The notes: generated from the sequence alone by a model not told the origin. Positions 1-9,434 are shown, counted from the stretch's first letter. The stretch is 64,000 nt of DNA from Hymenobacter metallilatus (GCF_003944705.1 NZ_RWIS01000001.1:434001-498000), one strand, 5' to 3'. Made by a program: numbers and translations.

Positions 1-1026
1 GTGCTTGGTAGGATGCGTGCGGGCAAATACCGGCAGAAACTCGCCGTCGGCGGCGGCAGCGTAGGGGATGCGCGAGTAGCCCAACAGCACCGCAAACAGG
101 GAAGCAAACGCCACCCATAGCACCAGCGCCGTGGCCGCCTTGGCTGCCAGCGGCCCATACAGGCGCTCCACGAAGGTACTGACGATAAACTCGGACCGGG
201 CCGCCTCCTGCCAGGGAATAACGGCCCCCACGCTCCAGTTAAGCAGCAGATACAACGCCATAATACCCACGATGCTCAGGAAAATGCTGCGCGGAATCAG
301 CTTATGCGGCTCCCGGACTTCGCCCCCCAAATGACACACATTGTAGTAGCCCAGGTAGCTGTAAATGGTTTTAACGGTGGCCTGCCCCATGGCTACCGAC
401 AGCAGCACCCCCGGCAGCTGCCCTACCCCGCCCGCCGGCAGCCAGCTTACTGGCTGGGTGGCGTGCGTGAGTCCTCCGAAAATCAGCCAGGCCATCAGGG
501 CCAGCACGCCCAGGCAGAGCAGCACCCCCAGCCGCCCCACCTCCTCGATGCGGCGGTAGAGCAGGGCAATGAGCAGCAGCACCACGGTTCCCGAAACCAG
601 TTTAGGCTGCCACCACTGGGGTAGCGGCACCAAATAGCCAACGTACTGCGCGAAGCCAATGGCCCCGGAGGCCACCACCAGCGGGGCCTGCACCAGCGTC
701 TGCCATACGTACAGAAACGACACCAGCCGGCCCCAGGTATGCTCGCCGTAGGCCAGCTTGAGGAAGCGGTAGGAGCCACCTGCTTCCGGGTAGGTGGCCC
801 CCAGCTCACTCCAGATTAAGCCGTCTACCAGGCTCAGGGCCGCGCCCACCACCCAGGCCAGCAGAAAGTTCGGCCCCATAAACCCCATCACCAGCGGCAG
901 CGTCACGAAGGGCCCGATGCCTACCATGTCAATCATGTTGAGGGCCGTGGCCTGCACCAGACCTAAGCGGCGGCGCAGGGGAGCAGTATCGGGGGCAGGC
1001 GGGGGCGAGGAGGAGAGGTTGGGCAT
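1..1026 (-). CDS. APC-family amino acid permease (C-terminus beyond window)
   Basis: The reading frame runs from an ATG at 1026 to the window edge and gives the first 342 residues of an integral membrane transporter; the stop lies outside. The sequence has about nine hydrophobic segments, beginning near residue 25 after a short Pro/Ser-rich cytoplasmic tail. The first helix contains a glycine-rich break (MVGIGPFV), as in the APC superfamily substrate site, and PEAGGSYRFLK follows helix 2, a hallmark of the LAT/amino-acid permease group. By family it should import or exchange amino acids by proton or substrate antiport across the inner membrane; the substrate cannot be read. It is divergent from the cation transporter that starts at 1165. 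A normal member is 430-480 residues, so roughly a quarter is missing. Confidence 0.85.
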   Translation of the reverse strand, partial: MPNLSSSPPPAPDTAPLRRRLGLVQATALNMIDMVGIGPFVTLPLVMGFMGPNFLLAWVVGAALSLVDGLIWSELGATYPEAGGSYRFLKLAYGEHTWGRLVSFLYVWQTLVQAPLVVASGAIGFAQYVGYLVPLPQWWQPKLVSGTVVLLLIALLYRRIEEVGRLGVLLCLGVLALMAWLIFGGLTHATQPVSWLPAGGVGQLPGVLLSVAMGQATVKTIYSYLGYYNVCHLGGEVREPHKLIPRSIFLSIVGIMALYLLLNWSVGAVIPWQEAARSEFIVSTFVERLYGPLAAKAATALVLWVAFASLFAVLLGYSRIPYAAAADGEFLPVFARTHPTKH

Positions 1027-1164
1027 GCAGACAAGGCGGGGCAAGTGGTGGTGGTAAAGGCCGCAACGGGGCAGATTGTTTGGGACGGGCGTGGCCGTAC
1101 AGCCGCTGCTTTCTAACTTCGGGCCACCCTCTGCGTAGGAGAGGTGCATTTTTTATTACTGTGT

Positions 1165-2130
1165 ATGGCCAACCCTAACTCTTCTAAAACTGCCTTGTTC
1201 GGGGGTATTGCCGCCAACGTGGGCATTGCCATCAGCAAGTTTGTGGCGGCCTACTTCACCAGCAGCTCCGCCATGCTGTCGGAGGGCATTCACTCCCTGG
1301 TCGACAGCGGCAACGGAATACTGCTGTTGTATGGCCTGCGGCAGAGCCAGAAACCAGCCGACCGGCGCCACCCCTTTGGCCGCAGCAAGGAGCAGTATTT
1401 CTGGGGGCTGATTGTGGCCGTGCTGATTTTCGCCATCGGCGGCGGCATGTCGTTCTACGAGGGCATCAAGCACATTGAACACCCCGAGCCCCTCACCGAC
1501 CCGCTCTGGAACTACGTGGTGCTGGGCGTGGCTATTCTGTTTGAGGGCTGGGCCTTCTGGCTGGCGGCCCGGGCCCTTACCCAGAGCAGCGGCCCCGGCA
1601 GCGGCTTCTGGCAGCAGCTGCGCACCAGCAAAGACCCGGCAGTGTTTGCCTCGGTGCTCGAAAATCTGGCGGCCCTACTGGGGCTGGTTCTGGCGTTGCT
1701 AGGCGTGTATTTCGGCCACGCCTTCGCTAACCCCTACCTCGATGGAGCCGCTTCCGTAGCCATTGGTTTGCTCCTGATGCTGGTAGCCGTGTTTCTGGTG
1801 AGCCGCACCCGCAGTCTGCTGGTAGGCACCGGAGTTGATGATGCCACCCTGGACCAGGTGCTGGAAATAGTAGGCCGGCAGCCGGCCGTAGAAACCAGCC
1901 GCCCCCCGCTCACCATGTACCTGGGTCCTGCCGATGTGGTATTGGCCCTGGACGTGGATTTTCATGACCATCTGTCGGCAGGAGAGGTAGAGGTGGCCGT
2001 GCGGGAGCTGCAACACGCCATTCGGGCTGTGTTTCCGGAGTTTAAGCGCATCTTCATCGAGGCCAAAAGCCTCACGGAGAAAAGCCACGATGCGGCCTCC
2101 TCTACCCCGCAAATCAGCCCCCAGATTTAG
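1165..2130 (+). CDS. Cation diffusion facilitator (CDF) family transporter
   Basis: A 321-residue inner-membrane divalent metal/proton antiporter, probably for Zn, Fe or Mn efflux. Helix 2 carries the metal-site pattern SEGIHSLVDSGN with His and Asp four residues apart, and helix 5 has LENLAALLGL. About six membrane segments span residues 10-215. The C-terminal cytoplasmic domain (about 220-300) has the ferredoxin-like fold pattern expected of CDF dimerisation domains, including DVDFHDHLS and a terminal FIEAKSL. I chose the ATG at 1165 rather than the in-frame codon at 1144, because the latter adds only MHFLLLC before the conserved start. Helix 5 usually has a metal-binding HxxxD, and here the pair is ENLAALLG, as in the FieF-unlike TMEM163/SLC30A9-type subgroup, so the metal site may be atypical. 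Confidence 0.88.
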   Translation: MANPNSSKTALFGGIAANVGIAISKFVAAYFTSSSAMLSEGIHSLVDSGNGILLLYGLRQSQKPADRRHPFGRSKEQYFWGLIVAVLIFAIGGGMSFYEGIKHIEHPEPLTDPLWNYVVLGVAILFEGWAFWLAARALTQSSGPGSGFWQQLRTSKDPAVFASVLENLAALLGLVLALLGVYFGHAFANPYLDGAASVAIGLLLMLVAVFLVSRTRSLLVGTGVDDATLDQVLEIVGRQPAVETSRPPLTMYLGPADVVLALDVDFHDHLSAGEVEVAVRELQHAIRAVFPEFKRIFIEAKSLTEKSHDAASSTPQISPQI

Positions 2131-2234
2131 GCCCCGGCACGACTATTTCCAACCCCGCCGCGCATTTGCCGGTACAACGAGCACTCGGTTAGGTCCTGTC
2201 CGGCCCTGAGTTTCCGTTCACCAACCCGCGTGCT

Positions 2235-3437
2235 ATGCCTCATAACCTACTTGCTGACTCTCCCTTCCGTTCGTTCTGGATGGCGGGCTTCGAATGCACC
2301 GACCAGCAAAATGCCTTCGGCCACCGCGTTGATTTTCTGACGCTTACCGGACATCTGCAACTGCTCGACGCCGACTACCAAGCCATCCAGCAATTCGGCA
2401 TGAGCACCGTGCGCGAGGGTATCCGCTGGAGTCAGGTGGAGAAAACGCCCTACCACTACGACTGGAGCACGGTACTGGTACTGCTGGAGGCCGGCCGCCG
2501 CCATGGCGTACAGCAAGTGTGGGACTTATGCCACTTTGGCTACCCCGACGACCTGACGCCCCTGCACCCGCTGTTCGCCCGCCGGTTTGCGCACCTGTGC
2601 CGGGCTTTTGTGGAGTTCTACCGCCAGCACTGCCCCGAGGAGGTACTGATTGTAACCCCCATCAACGAGGTGAGCTTTATGAGCTGGCTGGGCGGCGACG
2701 TGCGCGGCACTTCCCCCTACTGCGTGGGCCAGGGCTGGGAGGTAAAGCGGGGGCTGATGCGGGCCTACATTGAGGGCGTAGCCGCCCTGCGTGAAGCCGA
2801 CCCTGGCATCCGCATCCTCACCACCGAGCCGCTGATTCATGTGGTGCCCCGCGTGGGAGCCGGCCCGGCCGAACTGCGCCGGGTGCGGGAGTTCGACCTC
2901 AACCAGTTCCAGAGCGTGGATATGCTGGCCGGCCGGCTGTGCCCCGAGCTGGGCGGCCGCCCCGAGTACCTGGATCTGCTGGGCTTCAACTACTACTATG
3001 ACAACCAGTGGCAGCAGGAGCCGCACGTAACCCTGCGCTGGGCCAACGACGACCAGGACCCCCGGTTCTGGCCCCTGAGCGCCTTGCTGGAGCGGGCCCA
3101 CCGCCGCTACAACCGGCCCGTGGTGCTCACCGAAACCAGCCACCCCGGCGAAGACCGGGCCCCCTGGCTGCGCATGATAGCCGAGGAAGCCACCCGCACC
3201 TTACGGGCCGGGGTGCCGCTGCTGGGCGTGTGCCTCTACCCCATTATCGACCGGCCCGACTGGGACCACCTCACGCCCTGGCACCGGGCTGGCCTTTGGG
3301 ATGCTGACCTCACGCACCCCACACCCGGCCTGACGCGCCTGCTGCACCAGCCTTCCGCCGACGCGCTGCTGGCAGCCCAGCAGCGGGTAGCTGAGGCCTT
3401 GCCCCAACCGGTCGAGCTATTACTCTCCACTCCCTGA
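2235..3437 (+). CDS. GH1-like family glycosidase
   Basis: A 400-residue (beta/alpha)8-barrel protein resembling clan GH-A/family 1 enzymes. The acid/base glutamate is probably in TPINE (about residue 142) and the nucleophile in VLTETSHPGED (about 299); both sit at the ends of the expected strands 4 and 7. There is no signal peptide, so it is probably cytoplasmic. It lacks the long loops of classical GH1 beta-glucosidases (440-480 residues). A more distant relative of 444 residues lies at 39478-40812 with the same two motifs. The substrate is unknown; related proteins in this lineage are usually annotated only as family 1 glycosylhydrolases. The PLD-like gene begins 10 bases after its stop, so the two may be co-transcribed. 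Confidence 0.75.
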   Translation: MPHNLLADSPFRSFWMAGFECTDQQNAFGHRVDFLTLTGHLQLLDADYQAIQQFGMSTVREGIRWSQVEKTPYHYDWSTVLVLLEAGRRHGVQQVWDLCHFGYPDDLTPLHPLFARRFAHLCRAFVEFYRQHCPEEVLIVTPINEVSFMSWLGGDVRGTSPYCVGQGWEVKRGLMRAYIEGVAALREADPGIRILTTEPLIHVVPRVGAGPAELRRVREFDLNQFQSVDMLAGRLCPELGGRPEYLDLLGFNYYYDNQWQQEPHVTLRWANDDQDPRFWPLSALLERAHRRYNRPVVLTETSHPGEDRAPWLRMIAEEATRTLRAGVPLLGVCLYPIIDRPDWDHLTPWHRAGLWDADLTHPTPGLTRLLHQPSADALLAAQQRVAEALPQPVELLLSTP

Positions 3438-3447
3438 TTTGTCCTGC

Positions 3448-4170
3448 ATGTCTACTCCTTCCGCTGCCGAGCTGCTCCAGCTGTTCCGCCAGGCCTTTGC
3501 CGACGTTACCCTTTCGCCCACCGAGGCCCGGCAGCTGCGCGACCAGCTCACGGCTTTTCAGCGGCAGCACGGCAACGTGGAAAGCCTGCGCCAGCAGCTG
3601 TTTGAGCTGGCGAAGGAGCGGTTCAACACCTTCAAGGACAAAGCGGTAATTGAGTGGCTGGAAGCGGCCAGTGCCTTGCTACCTGCCCCTCCTGCCACCG
3701 TAACGGCCAGCCAGCTCCCGGCCAGCCAGGCCGCCGTGTATTTCAGTCCGGGCCAGGAATGCGTGGCGGCCATCCGGGGCTTCATTGGCGAAGCCCGCCG
3801 CACCCTGGACGTGTGCGTGTTTACCGTGGCCGATGACCGCCTGACGGAGGCGCTGCTGCTGGCCCATCGGCGTGGCGTGCGGGTGCGCCTGCTCACGGAT
3901 GATGAGAAGCTGTTCGACCGGGGCTCCGACGTGCGGGAGCTGCAGGCGGCCGGGGTTGCGGTGCGCACCGACCAATCGACCAACCACATGCACCACAAGT
4001 TTGCCGTAGCCGACAACCGGACCGTACTGACGGGCAGCTACAACTGGACCCGCTCGGCGGCCGAGTTCAACCTCGAAAACTTCCTGATTACCCCCGACCC
4101 CGCCGTGGTGCAGCCCTACGTCGCCGAGTTTGCCCGACTCTGGGAGCAGCTGCCGGAATTCCGGGGGTGA
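3448..4170 (+). CDS. Phospholipase D-like protein with one HKD motif
   Basis: A 240-residue protein. The N-terminal 90 residues are helical and charged with no family I recognise. The C-terminal part (about 95-235) is a PLD-superfamily domain with one HKD motif (HHKFAVAD, followed by GSYNWT). One motif per chain is the arrangement of Nuc-type endonucleases and mitochondrial cardiolipin hydrolase (MitoPLD/Zucchini), which work as dimers, so the activity could be phosphodiesterase on nucleic acid or lipid. ATG at 3448 was chosen over a TTG nine bases upstream. No signal peptide is visible, which argues for a cytosolic role. It closely follows the GH1-like gene. Confidence 0.8.
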   Translation: MSTPSAAELLQLFRQAFADVTLSPTEARQLRDQLTAFQRQHGNVESLRQQLFELAKERFNTFKDKAVIEWLEAASALLPAPPATVTASQLPASQAAVYFSPGQECVAAIRGFIGEARRTLDVCVFTVADDRLTEALLLAHRRGVRVRLLTDDEKLFDRGSDVRELQAAGVAVRTDQSTNHMHHKFAVADNRTVLTGSYNWTRSAAEFNLENFLITPDPAVVQPYVAEFARLWEQLPEFRG

Positions 4171-4212
4171 TGCCGCGTGGAAGTGCCAGGTTAGTGAGCC
4201 CCGAAAGCACGT

Positions 4213-4290
4213 GTACCCCGAAGCTGTGCTTCAGTCTGCGCGAGAAGGGAATTAGCTTCTTACGCAGGCCGAAACACAGCTTCGGGGTAC
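4213..4290. repeat. Long palindromic hairpin
   Basis: Outer arms of 16 bases match perfectly (4213-4228 and 4275-4290, the left arm reading GTACCCCGAAGCTGTG). The stem continues imperfectly through TTCAGTCTGCG against CGCAGGCCGAA, and a small inner stem AGAAG/CTTCT closes a short loop. It lies between two convergent genes. There is no U-run directly after the stem, so it is not a textbook terminator; see the related palindromes elsewhere in the window. Confidence 0.8.
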
Positions 4291-4332
4291 AGGTTCAAGG
4301 ACGGCCGTGGCCGAATGCTAGGCCGGTGCTGG

Positions 4333-5940
4333 CTACTTGCCGGTAGCCGCGCCTACTTCGGGCGCATCGGCAGTGGGCCGCCGGATGGAAATCAGCTGGC
4401 GGGTGTTGGTGATGCCCACCGTGAGGCTGAGGTAGTAGTCGCCGGCGGGCAGGCCGGTGAAGTCCAGGGTTTGGTGGTGGGCACCAGCCGCCTGCTTGCG
4501 GTAGTCGGATACGCGCACGGCGGCGCCATTCTGGTTGTAGAGCACCCAGCCCAGCGGCCGGGCCTCGCTGAGGTTGTACGACATCTGCATTACCCCATTG
4601 GAAGGGTTGGGGTACACGCTCATGTTGTTGGCCCCCACCCCGGGTACTGCCGGTGCTCCGGCCAGTATTGGCTCTTCGGCAGGCTTTACGGGCACCAGCT
4701 TCCACTGCTGGTTGGTGGCAGCCGTGTATTTGAGCTGTTGCAGACCACCCTGCAGGGAGTCGCCGTAGGTCAGCACCTTTTTGCGTACATGCTTGGGCGT
4801 GAGCTTGTAATATCCTTCGCCCGCATCCTCAATCTTCCAGCGCTGGTTGTAGCCGCTGTAGTAGGTCCAGACGCTGAGCGGGGCTCCGTTGGAAGTGGAG
4901 CTGCCCAGCACCTCCAGCACCTTGTTGCTACCCGGCGACACCAGGCGGTACAAACCCTCTCCGGCCGGTTCTATCCGCCACTGCGCATCTTCCTTCACGC
5001 CGGCGGCGGCAGCGGCCAGCTGTTCGGCGCGGGTAGCCGGCCGGCCCTGATCTACCTTTAGCGGCCGACCCGTAGAGCGCACCGTGAGCATATACAATCC
5101 CGAAAGGTCAGCGGGTGGAGTGGCTTCGGCTACTTCTTTGGCTGGTTTCGGCGGTTTTACCGGTTTAGGAGCTTTTTCGGGCGGAGCAGCTTTGGCTACT
5201 TTAGCTGGGGCTGGCGCGGCAGGTTTGGCGGCTGGTTTGGCCGGAGTAGCTGGTTTGGTGGCTGGAGCTGGCTTTGTGGCAGCTACCGGCTTGGTTGCCG
5301 CTGGTTTGGCGGCAGCTGTGGGCGTAGGCACAGCTTTGGGCTTGGCCACGGGCGGCGGACCGGCGGGGTCAGGCGTCATGGGGGAGCCTAGTGGGTACAG
5401 GTTTCCCGAAGGTATTACCTGAGGAGCCTGCCCGGGTGCCACCCATTGCAGCTGAATACCGGCGTTGCCATCGGCATCATTGTATTCCAGCTTGATGGTT
5501 GTTTTCTCGCCGGCAGCCAACGTTACGGTTGCATCATCAAGGCTGCTTTGCTTTTTCCCATCCCAGGTGTCCAGCACCTTTTTGCCGTTCACCCACAGCC
5601 GCACCTCATCGGAGGTAACGGCCACAAAACGGTAGCGGCCGGTGGTAGGAGCCGCCAGCAGCCCTTCCCAACGTACCGAAAAGTTATCGGCGGGCAACTC
5701 CGGGGCGGGCGAAGCCGCCCCCCATTTAAAGTCGATTAGCGCATCCTGCCGCTTGAGCACCGGGGCTCCGGCCAGGGAGCCGTTGTTGAAATACGAAGCC
5801 GTGAGGCCCGTGCCCCAGCCTTGTACCGGTAGGCTATGCGCTGCCGCTGGCAGAGGCCAGAGCGGGAAGACCGGAGCCGCCGCCTGTAATCCGTTGGTTA
5901 AACCCAGGCCCAGAGCAGAACAAAAAAGTAAATACCGCAC
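4333..5940 (-). CDS. Secreted PA14/ricin-type lectin protein with T9SS sorting domain
   Basis: A 535-residue secreted multidomain protein. Residues 1-21 are a signal peptide. A PA14 carbohydrate-binding domain follows (about 42-185; FSVRWEGLL and VNGKKVLDTWDG are typical strands). A low-complexity linker of Pro/Ala/Lys/Thr (about 195-275) leads to a ricin-B-like beta-trefoil (about 278-420) with repeated QW motifs (QWRIEP, QRWKIED, QQWKLVP). The last 90 residues are a type IX secretion C-terminal domain beginning near VYPNPSNG. It should be exported through the Sec and T9SS machines to the cell surface, where the two lectin modules may bind glycans. No catalytic domain is visible. The start is GTG at 5940; no in-frame ATG precedes the signal peptide. 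Confidence 0.85.
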   Translation of the reverse strand: MRYLLFCSALGLGLTNGLQAAAPVFPLWPLPAAAHSLPVQGWGTGLTASYFNNGSLAGAPVLKRQDALIDFKWGAASPAPELPADNFSVRWEGLLAAPTTGRYRFVAVTSDEVRLWVNGKKVLDTWDGKKQSSLDDATVTLAAGEKTTIKLEYNDADGNAGIQLQWVAPGQAPQVIPSGNLYPLGSPMTPDPAGPPPVAKPKAVPTPTAAAKPAATKPVAATKPAPATKPATPAKPAAKPAAPAPAKVAKAAPPEKAPKPVKPPKPAKEVAEATPPADLSGLYMLTVRSTGRPLKVDQGRPATRAEQLAAAAAGVKEDAQWRIEPAGEGLYRLVSPGSNKVLEVLGSSTSNGAPLSVWTYYSGYNQRWKIEDAGEGYYKLTPKHVRKKVLTYGDSLQGGLQQLKYTAATNQQWKLVPVKPAEEPILAGAPAVPGVGANNMSVYPNPSNGVMQMSYNLSEARPLGWVLYNQNGAAVRVSDYRKQAAGAHHQTLDFTGLPAGDYYLSLTVGITNTRQLISIRRPTADAPEVGAATGK

Positions 5941-6180
5941 AGTAAAGAAGGCGTTGAATGAGGAGAACTACGACCCCGCAGGGGACATGAAACCGCACAA
6001 AAAACTAGAAACAGATTTATATTTTTCCGGTTCCAGCCTGACCAATATACGCCTTTTTTCAGCGCTACCGACACCTGACGACCCGTAACGGGTAGGTACA
6101 CAGTCCTTAAAAGGTGGCTCAGCGGGCATTTGGCGACATTCTTTATTTTTGGATTTCTCTACGTAGCCATCCACTCCCGC

Positions 6181-6687
6181 ATGTCTGAGGCCACCGCCAT
6201 TTTACCAACCCCACTGGGTGCGCTGGAGCTGCGCGGCACCGAGGCAGGCCTACGCAGCATCCGGTTTATGCAGGAGCCGGCCACTGCCGATACCCAGGCC
6301 CCGGGAACTCCTCTGGGCCAGGTGGCAGGATGTCTACGGGAGGCCCATCGGCAGCTGCAGGCTTACTTCGGGCGGGAGCTGCAGGAGTTTACCCTTGCCA
6401 CCGACATCATTTCGGGTACCGGGTTTCAACAATTAGTCTGGACGGCCTTACCGCTGGTGAGCTATGGTCACACGGCTTCCTATCTGGATATTGCCCGGCA
6501 GCTGGGCAGCCCCGGTGCAGTACGGGCCGTGGGGGCCGCCAACGGTCAGAACCCGCTGGCCATTATCTGGCCCTGTCACCGCATTATCGGGGCCAACGGG
6601 CAACTAACGGGCTACGCCGGTGGCCTCTCGCGCAAACGGTGGCTGCTGGATTTTGAGCGGCCCAGTCTGCAAACCAGTTTGTTTTAG
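6181..6687 (+). CDS. ogt: Methylated-DNA--protein-cysteine S-methyltransferase
   Basis: A 168-residue suicide DNA-repair protein that removes O6-alkyl groups from guanine. The active-site motif PCHRIIG lies at about 136-142, preceded by the DNA-recognition helix region GSPGAVRAVGAANGQNP and followed by the usual GYAGGLSRKRWLLDFE. The N-terminal half is the degenerate ferredoxin-like domain common to Ogt/AGT. Length is normal for Ogt. ATG at 6181 was chosen over an upstream in-frame codon because it places the conserved fold at the N-terminus. Ada regulatory domains are absent, so this is the constitutive type. Confidence 0.93.
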   Translation: MSEATAILPTPLGALELRGTEAGLRSIRFMQEPATADTQAPGTPLGQVAGCLREAHRQLQAYFGRELQEFTLATDIISGTGFQQLVWTALPLVSYGHTASYLDIARQLGSPGAVRAVGAANGQNPLAIIWPCHRIIGANGQLTGYAGGLSRKRWLLDFERPSLQTSLF

Positions 6688-6819
6688 CGGAACAAGCGGC
6701 GCGGGTTGCACCGAAAGGTTGGCTACGCGGGAAGGGTGTGCCCCCGAGCACCGCACCCACTTTCCCCGGCCTAATACCTGTACTCTGGTAAAAGTCAGTC
6801 GGCCCGCGCTACCAACGGC

Positions 6820-7746
6820 CTATTGGGTAGGCGGGTGGGCTCCCACAAATGTCCGCAGCTGCTGGTACACTATATTGTGCTGCCAGTACAGCTGTAGCAC
6901 CATCGGAATGTGCGTTTTGCCGGGCAGCACCGTGTATCGGGGCGAGTGGCCCAGCTCCCGGAGGTGCTGCTGAAACCGGTAGCTGCTGCTGCTGATGGAT
7001 GGGTACGTGTTTCCGCCAACCAGCAGCAGCATGGGTGGGGTGTGGCTGGTGAGATGATACAGAGCCGATACCTGTTTCCAACCCGCCGGATTCCGGCCAA
7101 ACGGCACCAGGTACTGCTCGTCGTGGGGGTATTGCATCCGGCGCAGGTAATCCGCCATGTCCAGGCCAGCCGGATCGTCCAGAATAGCGCCCCGGATGGG
7201 GTTGCGCGCCAGGCCCCAGCGCCGAAACAGAGCATCGTCGGCGGCCAGCAAAGCCGCCAGCCCGCCCCCCGCCGAGTGACCCATCACAAAAATCTGCTGC
7301 GGGTTGCCCCCGTACGCCTGAATGTGGGCGACCGTCCAGACAACCGCCCTGGCGCAGTCGTCGGCCATCTGCGGCACCTGCACTTGCGGGGCCAGCCGGT
7401 AATTGAGCACAACTGCCACCACGCCCTGCTTGGCCAGCCGCCGCCCGATAAAGGAGTAAAAATCCTTGTTGCCACTATCCCAGCTCCCTCCGTGAATGAA
7501 TACCACTACCGGGTACGGAGCGGCCGTTTGCTGCCGGGGTGCATACACATCCAGGTGGTGGCCGGCTGCCTGGTACGCCGTGTCTGTGGCGGCTACGTAG
7601 GCAATATCAGCCGCACGGCGACTGGGCCGCGCCCCGGCATATTCGGCCCCTGCCACCAGTACTACCAGCGCCCCGACCAGTGCGGACAGTATCCGCAACC
7701 ACCCTATCTGCATAATGCTTCTGAACACCCGCCGAAAAAGCCACAT
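6820..7746 (-). CDS. Alpha/beta hydrolase, carboxylesterase type
   Basis: A 308-residue esterase-like protein. The N-terminus has one hydrophobic segment (about residues 12-32), either a signal anchor or uncleaved signal peptide, so the enzyme probably faces the periplasm. The hydrolase fold shows the oxyanion motif HGGSWDSG, the nucleophile elbow GHSAGG (Ser), a probable acid in the region ILDDPAG, and a His in GKTHIPM near the end. This is the hormone-sensitive-lipase/kynurenine-formamidase-like branch acting on small esters or amides. ATG at 7746 is used; ATG at 7713 is an alternative that would start just before the hydrophobic segment. It is divergent from the TPR gene at 7890. Confidence 0.8.
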   Translation of the reverse strand: MWLFRRVFRSIMQIGWLRILSALVGALVVLVAGAEYAGARPSRRAADIAYVAATDTAYQAAGHHLDVYAPRQQTAAPYPVVVFIHGGSWDSGNKDFYSFIGRRLAKQGVVAVVLNYRLAPQVQVPQMADDCARAVVWTVAHIQAYGGNPQQIFVMGHSAGGGLAALLAADDALFRRWGLARNPIRGAILDDPAGLDMADYLRRMQYPHDEQYLVPFGRNPAGWKQVSALYHLTSHTPPMLLLVGGNTYPSISSSSYRFQQHLRELGHSPRYTVLPGKTHIPMVLQLYWQHNIVYQQLRTFVGAHPPTQ

Positions 7747-7833
7747 ACGGCCATCCGGCAGCGCCGGATTGTGCCCGGGAGCTGGCGGGCGGCCGCGGCG
7801 GTACCAAGCGGCCCGCAGGTTGGGTTCCCTTTT

Positions 7834-7841
7834 TATCTTTG
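7834..7841 (+). promoter_or_regulatory. Bacteroidetes -7 box TATCTTTG
   Basis: Perfect match to TAnnTTTG, 49 bases before the TPR gene start at 7890. No good TTTG is seen at the expected -33 spacing. Confidence 0.45.
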
Positions 7842-7889
7842 ATGGCTGGCCTTGCCTCAATTTTTGCCTCATTCGTTCGTTACGCAGCC

Positions 7890-8600
7890 ATGAAATTCTC
7901 CTTTCTGCTAGCCACAGCTTGTATTCTCTGGGCAGCGGCTCCTGTACAGGCCCAACGCAAAACCAAACCCGTGACTGCCGCTAATCCGGTAACGGTACAG
8001 CGGCTGCAGCCCCAGTTTGGCGGCCTCACCCCCGCCCAGGCCGAGCAGGCGCTGGGCACACCCTTCCTGACCAGACTGGCTGGCAGCTTCGCCTCCCGGG
8101 CGGAGGCCAGCCGGTTTTTCAGCACCAAAGGCTACGAGTACCTGGCCGAAAACCAGCCGGACACGGCCGCCTACCGCTTCAACCTGGCCTGGGTACTGGA
8201 CCCCAGCAACGCCGATGCTTTTCATGGCCTGGGCATTATTGCCAGTGATAAGGCCCCCGAGCAGTCTATTGCCCTGCTCACCCAGGGCGTGGCGCTGGCG
8301 CCTACCAACTCCTACCTGGTCAGCGACCTGGGCGCCAGCTACCTGATCCGCTACCGGCAATCCAACAAGAAAAAGGACCTGGCTACCGGCACGGAACTGC
8401 TGGAAAAGGCCACCACCCAGGATGCCGCCAATGCCACGGCCTGGCAGCAGCTGGCCCGCGCTTATTACTTCCAGGAAAAATACCCCCAGGCCTGGGAAGC
8501 AGTGCACAAAGGCCAGAATATCAGCCTCACTTCCATGGATTTTGAACTGGTTTCCGACCTGAAGGAAAAGCTTCCTGACCCGGCCGGCACCATAAAATAA
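7890..8600 (+). CDS. Secreted tetratricopeptide-repeat protein
   Basis: A 236-residue exported protein. A signal peptide ends at about residue 21 (VQAQ). The rest is helical and contains three to four TPR-like pairs: the segment with NLAWVLDPSNADAFHGLG (about 105-122), one around 140-175, and one with ARAYYFQEKYPQAWEAVHKG (about 190-210). TPRs are protein-binding scaffolds; the partner is unknown. The next gene, an outer-membrane barrel, starts 78 bases downstream on the same strand, so both may serve one envelope function. The start is the ATG preceding a clear signal peptide. Confidence 0.75.
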   Translation: MKFSFLLATACILWAAAPVQAQRKTKPVTAANPVTVQRLQPQFGGLTPAQAEQALGTPFLTRLAGSFASRAEASRFFSTKGYEYLAENQPDTAAYRFNLAWVLDPSNADAFHGLGIIASDKAPEQSIALLTQGVALAPTNSYLVSDLGASYLIRYRQSNKKKDLATGTELLEKATTQDAANATAWQQLARAYYFQEKYPQAWEAVHKGQNISLTSMDFELVSDLKEKLPDPAGTIK

Positions 8601-8678
8601 TACCTTGGCCTGCCTTCGGGCAACGTAGCGGCACACGGCCGCGTATGCCGGGGCTTCCTCACCTCTTGATTTTACTGC

Positions 8679-9434
8679 GTGACTTTCCGTTCTCTTCTGC
8701 CTGCCATTCTGCTTGTTTCGGTTGCTGCTCAGCAGGCCAGGGCCCAAGGTACCGGCCCCGAGCGCCGCCGCCGCCACTACGATGGGCAGGCGCGGGCCTA
8801 TTACCGGGGGCCATTGCGCTTTACAATGGGCGGTGGCGTGGGCTACTACAACGGCGACCTGACCAGCCGCCCGGGCGACCAGTTTATCGGGCCGAGCTTT
8901 ACGGGGGGGCTGCAGTACCAGCTGCATCCGCACTGGCAGCTGGGGGGCGAGGCCTCGTACATCCGGCTGGGGGCTAAAGACTACCTGCCGGAGCGGGGGC
9001 TGGCCTTCCAGGGTCACAACGTGGCGGGCATTGTGTTTGCGCGCTGGGAGCCGCTGCACGATGAGGGGGCCTACGCTGCTCCCCGCCGGCCGGCGGCCCT
9101 TATCAAGCCTTACCTGAAAGCGGGAGCCGGGTGGCTGCTTTACAGCCCTAAAGCCTTCCGGGGTACCGAGCGACCCAGCGGCAATACCTCCACCAACTAC
9201 CTCTCCGCGGAACGCAACGACTACCCGGCCCTGGCGCTTACGCTGCCGGTGGGCGTGGGCTTCACGGTGCGTCTCACGCCCAAGCTGGGAGCTTCGCTGG
9301 AGGGCTCCTACTCATTCACCACCACCGACCAGCTGGACGACATCAGCCCGGTATCCGGACGCTCGGTTTCCTCGCTGAATGATGGCTACGGCCAACTGGA
9401 GCTAAAATTGGAATACGCTCCCTGGGGCCGCTAA
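8679..9434 (+). CDS. Outer-membrane beta-barrel protein
   Basis: A 251-residue protein with a signal peptide (about 1-22, QARAQ) and then alternating-residue amphipathic strands throughout (for example TMGGGVGYYNGDL, YLKAGAGWLLYSP, GVGFTVRLTP), ending in the aromatic-rich LELKLEYAPWGR typical of barrels. This matches small Bacteroidetes outer-membrane barrels of the OmpA/OmpW size class with unknown cargo. The start is GTG at 8679, since no ATG precedes the signal sequence. A rho-independent terminator follows at 9480. Confidence 0.78.
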   Translation: MTFRSLLPAILLVSVAAQQARAQGTGPERRRRHYDGQARAYYRGPLRFTMGGGVGYYNGDLTSRPGDQFIGPSFTGGLQYQLHPHWQLGGEASYIRLGAKDYLPERGLAFQGHNVAGIVFARWEPLHDEGAYAAPRRPAALIKPYLKAGAGWLLYSPKAFRGTERPSGNTSTNYLSAERNDYPALALTLPVGVGFTVRLTPKLGASLEGSYSFTTTDQLDDISPVSGRSVSSLNDGYGQLELKLEYAPWGR